Of a stretch of DNA of 64,000 nucleotides, positions 41,601-50,358 are shown one piece after another (within the stretch, counting starts at the first letter, position 1; each line of letters starts with the position of its first letter). The notes under the pieces were generated by a model. That model did no database searches and was not told the origin of the DNA. It saw nothing but the letters and a program-made list of their open reading frames with translations. A program made the translations under genes and the position numbers. Source of the stretch: Oasisia sp. SBJ-2009 (lineage: Eukaryota > Annelida > Polychaeta > Sabellida > Siboglinidae); the NCBI GenBank assembly GCA_964017155.1, contig OZ024862.1, positions 43,084,807 through 43,148,806 of the forward strand, in the 5' to 3' direction.

Positions 41601-44600
41601 TACAGTGGACAGTTAGTCTCTCATAAGAAGGCTCCTAGGCTACAGTGGACAGTTAGTCTCTCATAAGAAGGCTCCTAGGCTACAGTGGACAGTTAGTCTC
41701 TCATAAGAAGGCTCCTAGGCTACAGTGGACAGTTAGTCTCTCATAAGAAGGCTCCTAGGCTACAGTGGACAGTTAGTCTCCTCATAAGAAGGCTCCTAGG
41801 CTACAGTGGACAGTTAGTCTCTCATAAGAAGGCTCCTAGGCTACAGTGGACAGTTAGTCTCTCATAAGAAGGCTCCTAGGCTACAGTGGACAGTTAGTCT
41901 CTCATAAGAAGGCTCCTAGGCTACAGTGGACAGTTAGTCTCTCATAAGAAGGCTCCTAGGCTACAGTGGACAGTTAGTCTCTCATAAGAAGGCTCCTAGG
42001 CTACAGTGGACAGTTAGTCTCCTCATAAGAAGGCTCCTAGGCTACAGTGGACAGTTAGTCTCTCATAAGAAGGCTCCTAGGCTACAGTGGACAGTTAGTC
42101 TCTTATAAGAAGGCTCCTAGGCTACAGTGGACAGTTAGTCTCTCATAAGAAGGCTCCTAGGCTACAGTGGACAGTTAGTCTCTCATAAGAAGGCTCCTAG
42201 GCTACAGTGGACAGTTAGTCTCCTCATAAGAAGGCTCCTAGGCTACAGTGGACAGTTAGTCTCTCATAAGAAGGCTCCTAGGCTACAGTGGACAGTTAGT
42301 CTCTCATAAGAAGGCTCCTAGGCTACAGTGGACAGTTAGTCTCCTCATAAGAAGGCTCCTAGGCTACAGTGGACAGTTAGTCTCTCATAAGAAGGCTCCT
42401 AGGCTACAGTGGACAGTTAGTCTCCTCATAAGAAGGCTTCTAGGCTACAGTGGACAGTTAGTCTCCTCATAAGAAGGCTCCTAGGCTACAGTGGACAGTT
42501 AGTCTCTCATAAGAAGGCTCCTAGGCTACAGTGGACAGTTAGTCTCCTCATAAGAAGGCTTCTAGGCTACAGTGGACAGTTAGTCTCTCACAAGAAGGCT
42601 CCTAGGCTACAGTGGACAGTTAGTCTCTCATAAGAAGGCTCCTAGGCTACAGTGGACAGTTAGTCTCCTCATAAGAAGGCTCCTAGGCTACAGTGGACAG
42701 TTAGTCTCTCATAAGAAGGCTTCTAGGCTACAGTGGACAGTTAGTCTCTCATAAGAAGGCTTCTAGGCTACAGTGGACAGTTAGTCTCTCATAAGAAGGC
42801 TCCTAGGCTACAGTGGACAGTTAGTCTCCTCATAAGAAGGCTCCTAGGCTACAGTGGACAGTTAGTCTCTCATAAGAAGGCTCCTAGGCTACAGTGGACA
42901 GTTAGTCTCTCATAAGAAGGCTCCTAGGCTACAGTGGACAGTTAGTCTCTCATAAGAAGGCTCCTAGGCTACAGTGGACAGTTAGTCTCTCATAGGAAGG
43001 CTCCTAGGCTACAGTGGACAGTTAGTCTCTCATAATAAGGCTCCTAGGCTACAGTGGACAGTTAGTCTCTCATAGGAAGGCTCCTAGGCTACAATCGACA
43101 GTTAGTCTCTCATAAGAAGGCTCCTAGGCTACAGTGGACAGTTAGTCTCTCATAAGAAGGCTCCTAGGCTACAGTGGACAGTTAGTCTCTCATAAGAAGG
43201 CTGCTAGTCTACAATGGACAGTTAATCTCTCATAAGAAGGCTTCTAGGCTACAGTGGACAGTTAGTCTGTCATAAGAAGGCTCCTAGGCTACAGTGGACA
43301 GTTAGTCTCTCATAAGAAGGCTCCTAGGCTACAGTGGACAGTTAGTCTCTCATAAGAAGGCTCCTAGGCTACAGTGGACAGTTAGTCTCTCATAAGAAGG
43401 CTCCTAGGCTACAGTGGACAGTTAGTCTCTCATAAGAAGGCTCCTAGGCTACAGTGGACAGTTAGTCTCTCATAGGAAGGCTCCTAGGCTACAGTGGACA
43501 GTTAGTCTCTCATAAGAAGGCTCCTAGGCTACAATCGACAGTTAGTCTCTCATAAGAAGGCTTCTAGGCTACAGTGGACAGTTAGTCTCTCATAAGAAGG
43601 CTCGTAGGCTACAGTGGACAGTTAGTCTCTCATAAGAAGGCTCGTAGGCTACAGTGGACAGTTAGTCTCTCATAAGAAGGCTCGTAGGCTACAGTGGACA
43701 GTTAGTCTCTCATAAGAAGGCTCCTAGGCTACAGTGGACAGTTAAGTCTCTCATAAGAAGGCTCGTAGGCTACAGTGGACAGTTAGTCTCTCATAAGAAG
43801 GTTCCACACCTGTTGTCCATTCTCCTGCGCCACCCATTTCTTGAGCGCAATCTTCTGAGTAGTTGCATCAGTGAGCACGCTCAGTCGCAGCAGGTCAAGG
43901 TCACTCTGCCGAATCACATTATCAATGGTGCCTACTATTGACCTGCAAGAAATAAGGGTAGGAATTTTGGTAAGTTTTCATTTCTCCAGATGAAATTAAA
44001 TCATTGTTGCGGCTGCAATATTTAAAAAAAACATGAATTTTGCTTGTATGCAGAAATGCAAGACGCACATATTTAGATTCACATATGCTACACCTTTCTC
44101 CACTGTAAATCTAAAGAAAGCTATGGACAATAATAATAATTAGGTAACTTTTGTTGTGCCTAAATCCTTAGAAACCAAGCTCAGAGAAGACAGAGATGCA
44201 CCAATACAAAAGGATTAATCAATCTCAGAGTCAATAAACAATTCTAGTCATCATCAGATTGATTGATACGCCAGGGAGCTATGGGGAATAGGCAAGGTTG
44301 CAAAGGTGTCTTTAAATGACGGTGGAATTTATCAATATTTCCAACTGATTTAACACCAGAAGTAATCATATTCCAAAGAGTAAACCCACAGCAAATACCC
44401 AAGTCACAAAATTAGGACTGAATTTAGGGACAAAAAGTAAATCAGTACTAGATGATTCAGTAAAGCCAAGAACAGAACGACATATGCATGCTCCGGTGCG
44501 GTCTGAGAGAACACGTACTTTGTGAGTTGGCCGTCGGCAGTTGTCACCCAGAGCTGTTTGCGGCGGTTTGTGCACACGATATTGATCACTTGGAAGTTGA

Positions 44601-47600
44601 GGCTCAACTGGCAACAGCGAAAAAACAACAACTTCGTCATTACAACACCAACAGTGTAGGCCTGTAGCGTAATACACATGTGTAAACAATTACAGTCTGA
44701 TGCAAACTGTTTGTCTAATCCATATGCGCATCCAACAAACAGTAATCAATTACATTTTGCCCCTTGCAGAAGAGTTCACCAAACCGCATTTTAACCTCAC
44801 TGGGAATTATTCAGCCATGTTGCAGTTCAAGTGGTTCTTTTAATTTGAATACCACTGCTGTCTACTGCTACGTATAAAATTATGTCCCCTCTACAACCAA
44901 TGAAAACAAAATATTTGCCTTGGTTTTTTTATTAAATAGACATTTGCCAAAAACCAATATCTGTTTAAGTTTAATATGGTTCCATCTAAATGTTAATTTA
45001 AACGGAAAACGAATAATCTATAAATGAACGCTGTATACAACTTACAGAAATGTAATCAAGCTCTTTGTATGTAACCACAGCCTCTTTGTGGAAGTGTGCC
45101 TCTCCACTGGTGGAGGTTAGAATGTAGAGAGCACGACTGGAGATGAGGACGAAGATGGGCCGAAGTTCTCCTTCAGTGTGGCCGAGATGACTACGAAACA
45201 TCTGTTACAAACAAAACGCATTAATGACAGCGTCACATATTCAGACACGAAGCAACATGGCATGTATTATGGTAGGGGCCAGCTCTTCTGCCCAGAATTG
45301 GTCACGCAGTAACTTTTTCATGGAATGACTGCTGTCTAGAATGTGGGAAAGGGTATTTCAGTTAACTCTGCGCGTCTAAGCATTATTGATAATCAGTTTT
45401 GTTTTGAAACTGTTTTGTTTACGATTTGAATGTGTTGCAGGTGGAATCTTTCAAATTGCAAACATTGTTCTGAGGTTAATAAAGAAACTAAACACAAACT
45501 GGCAGGCACTAAACCTTCAACAAGAATGTTGTAGTTATAAGAACATAAGATTAAATAAAAAATAAAACCTAAGAGCTGGCCCCTCGCATTAATCATGGCA
45601 GGTGTTTATAAGTTTTTTATTGATTAATAAAATGTTCTTAAAACTAGTTGAAGATACGCTGGCTGGAAAATACTGTCTGAAAGCCTATAACTACGTTCGC
45701 AATTTCCACATCAGGTATGCATGTGTCCTATGGGTTTGTTATCAGTTTCACAGGCGAGTCCCACTGAGGGTTGGCTTATGAGGTCTGAAAGAGAACAATG
45801 CAGAACCCTGTCTTCTATTCTGCCAGCATCTTGTGCCCAGCCCAGGTGACCAGTTACCTTCATGAAACGTTCATCTTCATCTTCAAAGATGTCCAGAGTG
45901 AGCAGAAGAATCAGGTTGTTGTCCACTCTACAAAAGGAGGTGTATGCCAAAAATGTGTCCATGCTTCAGTTCAATGTTGTTTCAAGAAAATGTGTTTACA
46001 AGAAGCTATGGCCTTACACGTGTTTTTCCAGATACATACAGTGAAATTTTACTCTGAGTCATGATTGTGTGTAAATTGGCTGAAACTAGACAATAAGTGT
46101 AACAAAATTACCATATGTACAATTGCCATAACGTTTTCTTCAGATACTTTCAAATAAAAAATGATGGTTTTGATATTTCAATTATGTATGTCTTTCAAAA
46201 ATATGAATGACCATCTGGGACCTTTTAACTTTAAAAAAATTTGTACATGAAAATCTGTACTAAACAGATTTAAAAATAAGCAAAAAAATTGCAGGCAACA
46301 GGGGTTACGCCCTTGACTGTCGGACTACCAGGGCAGGATAGATTATTTACACCTACTTGTGTTCCTTCCGATGAATGACGCTATCATCTAAAACTTCTGG
46401 CGAGCATCCCTCAGACAGTATCTCCTTGTTGTTGTTATTGCCACGCTTGTCACATGACAGCGAATTGACCAATGGCATGTCCTGTGCATCCTTTGGCTCA
46501 CTGTAAGCGCTGTCGTTCATGACATCGCTCACAGAGTCAACGTCCTTGCCGCCTGCATTATCGCTATCTATCCCAGAGTTCCCGGCGGTATTCTCTGGAC
46601 AATCGTCATAAATCGAGAGTTCTCTCACCGGTCTCGCACAGCTTTCGCTATTGCCATGGTTACCGCAGCCGCTCTCAATGGAAGAGACATCGATTCCATT
46701 GACCAATGAAATGGCGTTGTTACTGTCACATGCAGGTTTGGATGTATTTTGACTAGAATTAGGCAAATATTGTCCAGACATAATCCGTGTGTCTGCGGTC
46801 AGTTGTCCACCGTCCACCTCTGAATGTCTGTCCAAGTGACCGCTGTCCAACACATGATGGTCAGCTGTCTCCGGCCGTTGTGCTGTCTCTGACCCGGTCC
46901 AATTAATATCGGCGCTAAAAAATGTCTGGAAACTTGTCGACGCTGCGACACAATCGACACCGCTCAATGACTGTGACGTCACAGCAACCTCTGGTGGCGC
47001 CACCTGCTGGAGACTTCTGTCCATGAAGCTCTCGCCGTCGTTGAGACTCTTGCAACAGGGGGAGCCACGGTCAACAACTGACCGGTACCCTGACTCGGGG
47101 GTCTGCGGACTGGTCAAGCTGGCCGGCCCTGGCCACTGGTCAATCACCTCCACAGACGACGTCTTCCTCTTCTGTACGGACTTCCTATGACTTGACCCCC
47201 GACCTTTCCGCTTCACGTGAATGACCTCAAGGTCGCCCGTGTCACTGTGGACGGCGACGTCACCGTTCGGGGTGATCTTGCCGATCCGGTCCATCCTCGA
47301 CTTCTCTAGATCTGTCACCGACGCAGTCCGTCGACAGTGTCGATTTGTGTCATCACTGTTGACAGTGGTGTCACTGCATTCTGATAGATTCGTCTGCGAT
47401 GCTGGAGATGCCATTGAACACTGAAATACATACAACCACTTAGTTTACCTGATTAGCTGATCAAACTTAAAATAAATAAATAAATAATTATTTATTTATT
47501 TTTGCGTGATATGGAAACTACATTCCAAATAAATGTTTTACCTATTGTATTTTTAATCATACATCAATCTTAGAACCTGGTTTACTGTACTCTCATGTAT

Positions 47601-48055
47601 AAGAAAGTTTATTTATTAATAATTTTTATCTCTCAAACATCACAAGAGAATTTCCCCATGAGGGAAAAAATTAAGTTATTTTAATATAATATGACTTACC
47701 TGATTCTGATATATATGGAATGAAATTGAACATCTACTCTCCTTTCTGACCAAAGAACGTGATCACAGTTTTGGCTATCACTGAAACAGTAAAATAAGAG
47801 AACACTGCTATAGTTACCTGTGACATGCTACTCTCCATGCTGCACAGAGACACGTGGTCATCTAATGTGACCGCTGGCTCCGGCCGCACCTGGATGTGAC
47901 TGGACAGGTCCAAATATGGTACGTCCTGAAAAACAAAATTAAGTCAAGTAGATGTACAGTTTTGTACACAGTTCCAACACTCACTACTGGTAGGCCTTGT
48001 CCACATAGTTGTCACGACAAAGCTGTGTTCCAATCAACTAACTCAGATTTATGTG

Positions 48056-48087
<32 letters not shown>

Positions 48088-50358
48088 TGTGTGTGTGCAT
48101 GAACATATGAATGTATGTATGTATGTATGTACATTCATTTACGATCTGTTGGGTCCAATAATATGAATTAATGAATAATACAAGATGAATGAAACTGCCT
48201 TAGTTTGAAAACTGTGGCAAGTAGAATCGATCTACCGCCCTCTCGATCAACAGTTTGTCACTCCACCCTGTGCCCACCACTCCATTAAAAATCACACTAA
48301 GACATGGATAGAAACATTGTAAAAAAACATTAAAATCACACAAAAGTATAGATATAAACAATTAACAAATCACCTCCATATGCCTTCATCCATTCATTAG
48401 TTGTCATTGCCAGTTCTACCTCTCCTCATATAATAAAAAAAGTTGATTGCCGAATGCACAAACAAACCATCATTTTGTGTAATTCTAGTACTTGACACTC
48501 TAAAATGTCTGCTGCCTTTGGATGATTCCATTGTCAAAGTTGGTCTTCAATGGATGCCATGAAGTACGTCTGTCAGTTTGATTGTCAAGTGTGTATCACA
48601 CCTGTCTTGTCTCTTGCCTATGACACTGGTGATTACACTAGAGGAAGACTAATCTACACAGCTCAGACTATCCAACACAGGATCAGAGTATGACGTCTGC
48701 AATGGTGTGTTTGAATGCTGAGGTATTTTATTTGGTGTAGTTCTCAATGAGTGGTATCAACATGTAGCAGGAAGTGAAGTAACTTACGGCATCCAGTTCG
48801 AAGATGATGTGCTCCAAACCGGCTGACAACATCAGCAGGATCTGCATCCTCTGTGAACACCAAGTTTCTCTGTAGTACGCAGGCAAAACAGGGACATGTC
48901 CATGCACACAGCACACAGACAAACCGTACTGCAAGTTTCTACGTACATTAAGCATTAGTTACATGGTAACAAAGCTAAAGAAATTGCCATAAATCTTAAG
49001 AAGTGGAATCGTGTGCGACTTAAAAGGAATATCAAATTTGCAACTCATGTATCTCGTATATATTGTATAGTTTTTCAACATTGATAGGTAGTATACACTG
49101 AACTTTTGAAGAGATCAATTACAAATGGTTGCATTTTTGAGTCAGGTTTATTTATGTCCGTTATACTGAGTAGTAAGTCTACATTGTCTGCTGCAGCAAC
49201 ATCACAATACTAGTTATGTCAATCGACAGGTTCACGCATTCAACAAATTCATGTTTCGTCCTGTAAAGATTCCGTTTCTGTGATCTCACCTGCTGGTCAA
49301 GAACCAGAGCTTCACTGACGTAGTATTTCTTGACTAGTTTTGTGTTCTCTGTGAAGCACCGGAGGTAACTCTCAAGGAGGTGATCACATAGAGCCAAGTA
49401 GAGCCACGCTCTCCCTGGAACATCACAAGATATATAACTCTCTAGGAGGTGATCACATAGAGCCAAGTAGAGCCACGCTCTCCCTGGAACATCACAAGAT
49501 ATATAACTCTCTAGGAGGTGATCACATAGAGCCAAGTAGAGCCACGCTCTCCCTGGAACATTACAAGATATATAACTCTCTAGGAGGTGATCACATTGAG
49601 CCAACTCTCTAGCTGTTTTTTTTTCAGTTCATGTTTGAATTCTTTTAGATTCCAACTATTAGTAAAATAACGCATATATACAATGTGTGTTAACAAATGC
49701 TGGATATATAATGAATGAATGCAGCTGTGAAAGATAAACGTGCTTTACCTCTGCCCAGATTTGTTGTCACATTGGTCATGTGTTGCACCTGTCTTACTGT
49801 CATCTTGTGGGAGAAGTGCTGCGCTATCACCCAGTAACCATTTGTGATGTGTCGTAGGCTGAAACATACTCAACATATCACATTGACCTCCACACAATTC
49901 ACACACAATAAAGTACCAGAATATCTTCCCTCCAGTGGATAAATTTGAACATCAGTTGATGCTCATTGTAATATTTCAGTGTTAACTTAGATTTGTTAAC
50001 AAACTGTTTTCTTCATAATGCTACTTTCTGCCTTTCAATTAAGTTTCAACACCTAAAATGGGTGCCTGTTAGTGTTACAAGGTTATGAAATCTGCTTATA
50101 TGATACAAACTCCATAAGTTTTTTCTTCAATTTATGCTTACCAGTGTTTTTTAATATTTTACACAGATTAATATAAATATAGGTGATCATTCTTTTGTTC
50201 AACTGTATATCTGAATAAGAATAAATAAATTACTGTCCTATGTATTCTTACCCATGTAGGAAGGCGTGATCGAGGTTCTCTATGAGTTTGTGGAACTGGT
50301 AGTCAGTGGTCGACAGCACTAGACACTCGTTGCCAGCACAACACCTCGCACTTTGTAT
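26566..50358 (-). CDS. PLEKHM2: PLEKHM2 (SKIP) homologue, 16 exons, 5' exon missing
   Basis: Exons in gene order: 50252-50358, 49749-49858, 49290-49414, 48788-48850, 47818-47925, 46357-47420, 45858-45927, 45046-45201, 44519-44607, 43810-43942, 34367-34536, 33030-33095, 32457-32622, 31145-31312, 27102-27221, 26566-26661. Phases agree at every junction, all introns are GT-AG, and the sum is 2811 bp (936 codons plus TGA); the human protein is about 1019 residues. The order matches PLEKHM2: RUN domain, disordered acidic middle, a PH-like region with CTNRRKQ, then the C-terminal PH domain and tail. From family knowledge, PLEKHM2 is an adaptor that binds ARL8 on lysosomes through RUN and recruits kinesin-1. 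The 5'-most exon (about 20 residues in human) is not found. Some introns hold transposons and exon-derived minisatellites. Confidence 0.93.
26854..26991. repeat. (CATCAC)n microsatellite in the last PLEKHM2 intron
   Basis: About 23 perfect hexamers in the intron between exons 27102-27221 and 26566-26661. They produce spurious poly-Ile/Thr, Ser/Pro, Met/Val and Asp/Gly frames. Confidence 0.97.
27102..27221 (-). CDS. PLEKHM2: PLEKHM2 exon, C-terminal
   Basis: Acceptor tttcag|GTGTTTG, donor TTTGAG|gtgaga; 40 codons, phase 0/0. Contains RWVVYFSAVAERDTFL and QTWKMHFE, matching the human PPWVIYLS..LNSGWKTIY stretch. Confidence 0.88.
27491..31106 (-). mobile_element. TTAA-flanked DNA transposon in a PLEKHM2 intron
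   Basis: A TTAA at 27487-27490 and another at 31107-31110 bracket 3616 bp. The outer ends read GGGTACCAACTACTCGAAAA (left) and, on the minus strand, GGAGACCCGCGGGTCGAGAA (right), which are only loosely similar. The element carries one apparently intact two-exon transposase gene on the minus strand. TTAA target duplication suggests the Kolobok superfamily, while the transposase resembles the animal 'Mutator-like transposase domain' family; both assignments rest on memory. The right end is 39 bp from the PLEKHM2 exon at 31145-31312, inside its intron, and host and transposon genes share orientation. Exact ends are an inference. Confidence 0.55.
28205..30597 (-). CDS. Mutator-like/Kolobok-type transposase, apparently intact
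   Basis: Exon 1 (30501-30597) begins at ATG 30595-30597 and encodes a basic MASTGKKFTTRHGFGLKKRK start, ending at CGACAG|gtgtgt in phase 1. Exon 2 (28205-29964) follows acceptor gtttcag and runs without a stop, for a total of 618 residues. Visible features: paired CxxC motifs (ACPQC; CLICDTCG) near the N-terminus; a first catalytic-like Asp in HISVSYDGSWKTRG with FNSLFGVGFVIE; a second in SILGDGDAAVMSAL; C..H residues in HECINHMSKRMYKGL; and a late Glu in SNANESLHAVVWRR. This D..D..E spacing and the YDGSW/GDGD/NESLH motifs are typical of the animal Mutator-like transposase domain. No frameshift or stop was seen, so it may be recent or domesticated. Its GC content is much higher than that of the intron around it. 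Confidence 0.85.
31145..31312 (-). CDS. PLEKHM2: PLEKHM2 exon with CHEDVQTNFVRTLG
   Basis: Acceptor tgtgtccccag|CCCATGG, donor GTCCTG|gtgagc; 56 codons, phase 0/0. Contains LPCCCVLTTSKILMCHED and QTNFVRTLGSANV, matching human PCCLVLTDDRLFTCHEDCQ. Its acceptor plus first 24 or so bases are repeated in the array upstream. Confidence 0.92.
31313..31833. repeat. 57-bp minisatellite seeded by a PLEKHM2 acceptor
   Basis: About nine units. On the minus strand each reads tgttgtgtccccag|CCCATGGGAGGGGAGTGTCTG and continues, so it repeats the true acceptor at 31312 and the first bases of that exon. 57 is divisible by 3, and in the exon's frame a unit encodes a 19-residue repeat, PMGGECLSCCCDEMLLCPQ. 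The unit next to the exon carries one extra base near 31350, which puts the more distant acceptors out of frame. Confidence 0.95.
32165..32415 (-). repeat. tRNA-derived SINE, family 1 copy B
   Basis: Same family as 1659-1882: B box GGTTCAATCCC and A-box-like TGGTTGCGTGGTAGAGC on the minus strand. Lies in a PLEKHM2 intron, about 40 bp from the exon at 32457-32622. Confidence 0.75.
32457..32622 (-). CDS. PLEKHM2: PLEKHM2 PH-domain exon, CEECTGCRR..LQSLCEVV
   Basis: Acceptor cacctccag|CTGTGAAG; donor ATCTCG|gtaggt. One base of a split codon plus 55 codons. Carries CEECTGCRR and the PH C-terminal part FEIILSDGSTVQLCAASE with the final helix SWLQSLCEVV (human: FQVILSDRPCLELSAESE..WMQHLCQAV). The conserved Trp of the PH C-terminal helix is present. 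Confidence 0.93.
33030..33095 (-). CDS. PLEKHM2: PLEKHM2 PH-domain exon, SVLHQYADS
   Basis: A 66-bp exon: acceptor atgtttcag|TGGCAG, donor CTGAA|gtaag. Joined to its neighbours it reads ..FVLR-GSVLHQYADSHK..-NCEECTG, filling exactly the human LSNGILYQYPDRTDVIPL stretch. Its 5' part and acceptor are the seed of the array at 33062-33775. Confidence 0.9.
33062..33775. repeat. 55/57-bp minisatellite seeded by a PLEKHM2 PH exon
   Basis: About 13 units, 55 or 57 bp, distinguished by GTCAGACA versus GTCACAGACA. On the minus strand each is gacatgtttcag|TGGCAGTGTGTTACATC and on, that is the acceptor plus about 30 bases of exon 33030-33095. The exon itself is the last, gene-proximal unit and departs from the array after TATGCTGAC. 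Confidence 0.96.
33760..33843. repeat. 84-bp inverted repeat (hairpin)
   Basis: Arms 33760-33781 and 33822-33843 (CAATGGTTTTGAGCCAGATA.. and its complement) pair over 22 bp with one mismatch, around a 40-base loop. It sits at the outer edge of the 55-bp array. It could be a small MITE remnant or a chance-folded intron hairpin. Confidence 0.8.
34065..34260 (-). repeat. SINE, family 2 copy B (degenerate)
   Basis: Shares the GGCAAACCTGTTCATTCGAACACCATCTC-like plus-strand body, TACTCATACAGCT and the GATTCAAAC region with 21858-22130. It is more decayed in the tRNA-like part. Confidence 0.6.
34367..34536 (-). CDS. PLEKHM2: PLEKHM2 exon, LVHWED and start of PH domain
   Basis: Acceptor cattgccag|TTGACAG; donor CTTCG|gtgagt (phase 2). 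Contains YVLVHWEDAHN and the PH start ITHEGTLLHKTPG..WRSSYFVLR (human: LVHWEDPTD; TKEGMLHYKAG..WKTCFVVLS). Confidence 0.93.
34795..34841. repeat. (TTTG)n microsatellite
   Basis: About 11 TTTG/TGTT units, immediately before the non-LTR fragment. Confidence 0.95.
34860..36410 (+). pseudogene. 5'-truncated non-LTR retrotransposon, RT domain
   Basis: An open frame from about 35040 to 36346 (first ATG at 35087, 419 codons) encodes most of a reverse transcriptase: QAGFRPGRSTTEQI, HVFIDFKKAFDRVWH, TTVGVRQGCVLSPTLFNIFLE, the catalytic LRFADDIDGLAG, then AEKTKLM, FKYLGAIITDEG, and a C-terminal RKLRWYGHITR..GRRRGRQRKRW block. A frameshifted upstream piece (LPKKGNLQLCQNYRTISL) begins near 34930. Endonuclease and ORF1 are absent, so it is a dead-on-arrival 5' truncation. 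The 3' end has GGCAA repeats (36343-36385), not poly(A). It lies in a PLEKHM2 intron, opposite to the host gene. Confidence 0.9.
36850..43801. repeat. 7-kb array of a 40-bp minisatellite
   Basis: About 170 copies of CTAGGCTACAGTGGACAGTT plus AGTCTCTCATAAGAAGGCTC, in one head-to-tail array. Variants: GGGG for GTGG, ATTCTCCT or GTCTCCT for GTCTCT, GTCTTT, CATAGG. Their order is not random: blocks of variants recur, for example the series from 38340 reappears from 39713. The array fills most of a PLEKHM2 intron and begins 10 bp past the donor of exon 43810-43942. Stop codons recur, so there is no coding. Confidence 0.98.
43810..43942 (-). CDS. PLEKHM2: PLEKHM2 exon, LTDATTQKIALKKWVAQE
   Basis: Acceptor ttgcag|GTCAATAG; donor CAACAG|gtgtgg. 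One base of a split codon plus 44 codons. Matches human ILTDATMEKLALAKFVAQE. The donor's intron runs straight into the 40-bp array. Confidence 0.92.
44160..44470. repeat. dispersed repeat, copy B
   Basis: Related to 22165-22480. It ends about 50 bp from the PLEKHM2 exon at 44519-44607, on the intron side. Confidence 0.7.
44519..45927 (-). CDS. PLEKHM2: PLEKHM2 PH-like region, exons 45858-45927, 45046-45201, 44519-44607
   Basis: Three exons of 70, 156 and 89 bp. They encode VDNNLILLLTLDIFEDEDER, then RSHLGHTEGELRPIFVLISS, EAVVTYKELDYIS and finally INIVCTNRRKQLWVTTADG. All are close to human PLEKHM2 (VDNNHLLLLMIHVFREN; EAVSYNELDYVSV; VCTNRRKQFLLDTAD). Splice sites: tag|AGTGG and ATGAAG|gtaact; aacag|ATGTTT and TTTCT|gtaagt; gccag|TTGAGC and CACAAA|gtacgt. 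Confidence 0.93.
46357..47420 (-). CDS. PLEKHM2: PLEKHM2 large central disordered exon
   Basis: A 1064-bp exon, acceptor gtatttcag|TGTTCA; donor CACAA|gtaggt. It is Ser/Asp/Thr-rich and predicted disordered, and it contains DLEVIHVKRKGRGSSHRKS, matching the human ELEVIRVTKKKK basic block. The middle of the protein is known to carry the WD/WE kinesin-light-chain motifs in vertebrates; I see no unambiguous copy here. The GTAGGT donor is used because the next exon supplies A-GTG-GAC; without splicing, the frame would end at the TAG that overlaps the donor (46353-46355). Confidence 0.9.
47428..49289 (-). CDS. PLEKHM2: PLEKHM2 exons 48788-48850 and 47818-47925
   Basis: Two short phase-0 exons between the RUN domain and the disordered middle. 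Exon 48788-48850 (21 codons) ends RUN with LLMLSAGLEHIIFELDA (human: LTLVSGLEFIRFELDL). Exon 47818-47925 (36 codons) begins DVPYLDLSSHIQVRPE (human: APYLDLAPYMPDY). Splice sites: cacag|AGGATG and GATGCC|gtaagt; ttcag|GACGTA and TCACAG|gtaact. Confidence 0.88.
48050..48132. repeat. (GTGC)n and (GTAT)n microsatellites in a PLEKHM2 intron
   Basis: A run of GTGC followed by GT and GTAT units. Confidence 0.95.
49290..50358 (-). CDS. PLEKHM2: PLEKHM2 RUN-domain exons 50252-50358, 49749-49858, 49290-49414
   Basis: Exon 50252-50358 (acceptor ctctag|ATACAAAG, donor CATGG|gtaaga) encodes ECLVLSTTDYQFHKLIENLD and HAFLHG. It aligns without gaps to human LQSYFAACEDEIPAIRNHD and EHLDHALLYG. Exon 49749-49858 encodes RHITNGYWVIAQHF and VTTNLGR; exon 49290-49414 encodes GRAWLYLALCDHLLESYLRC and KYYVSEALVLDQQ (human: SRAWLYLALNENSLESYLR). 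These form the RUN domain, which in PLEKHM2 binds ARL8. The first and third exons are each the seed of a minisatellite. Confidence 0.93.
49370..49612. repeat. 69-bp tandem repeat of a RUN exon start and acceptor
   Basis: Three and a half copies: the true exon start (to 49414) and two complete plus one partial duplicate (49440-49612). Each has the acceptor gatgttccag|GGAGAGCGTGGC and codons for GRAWLYLALCDHLLES, then TYISCDVP-like intron-derived codons. 69 bp is 23 codons, and the frame stays open through the array and into the exon. Confidence 0.95.

Noticed and set aside
36850..43801. CRISPR-like appearance: regular 40-bp repeats over 7 kb
   Set aside because: There are no unique spacers; the units are head-to-tail and the genome is animal.
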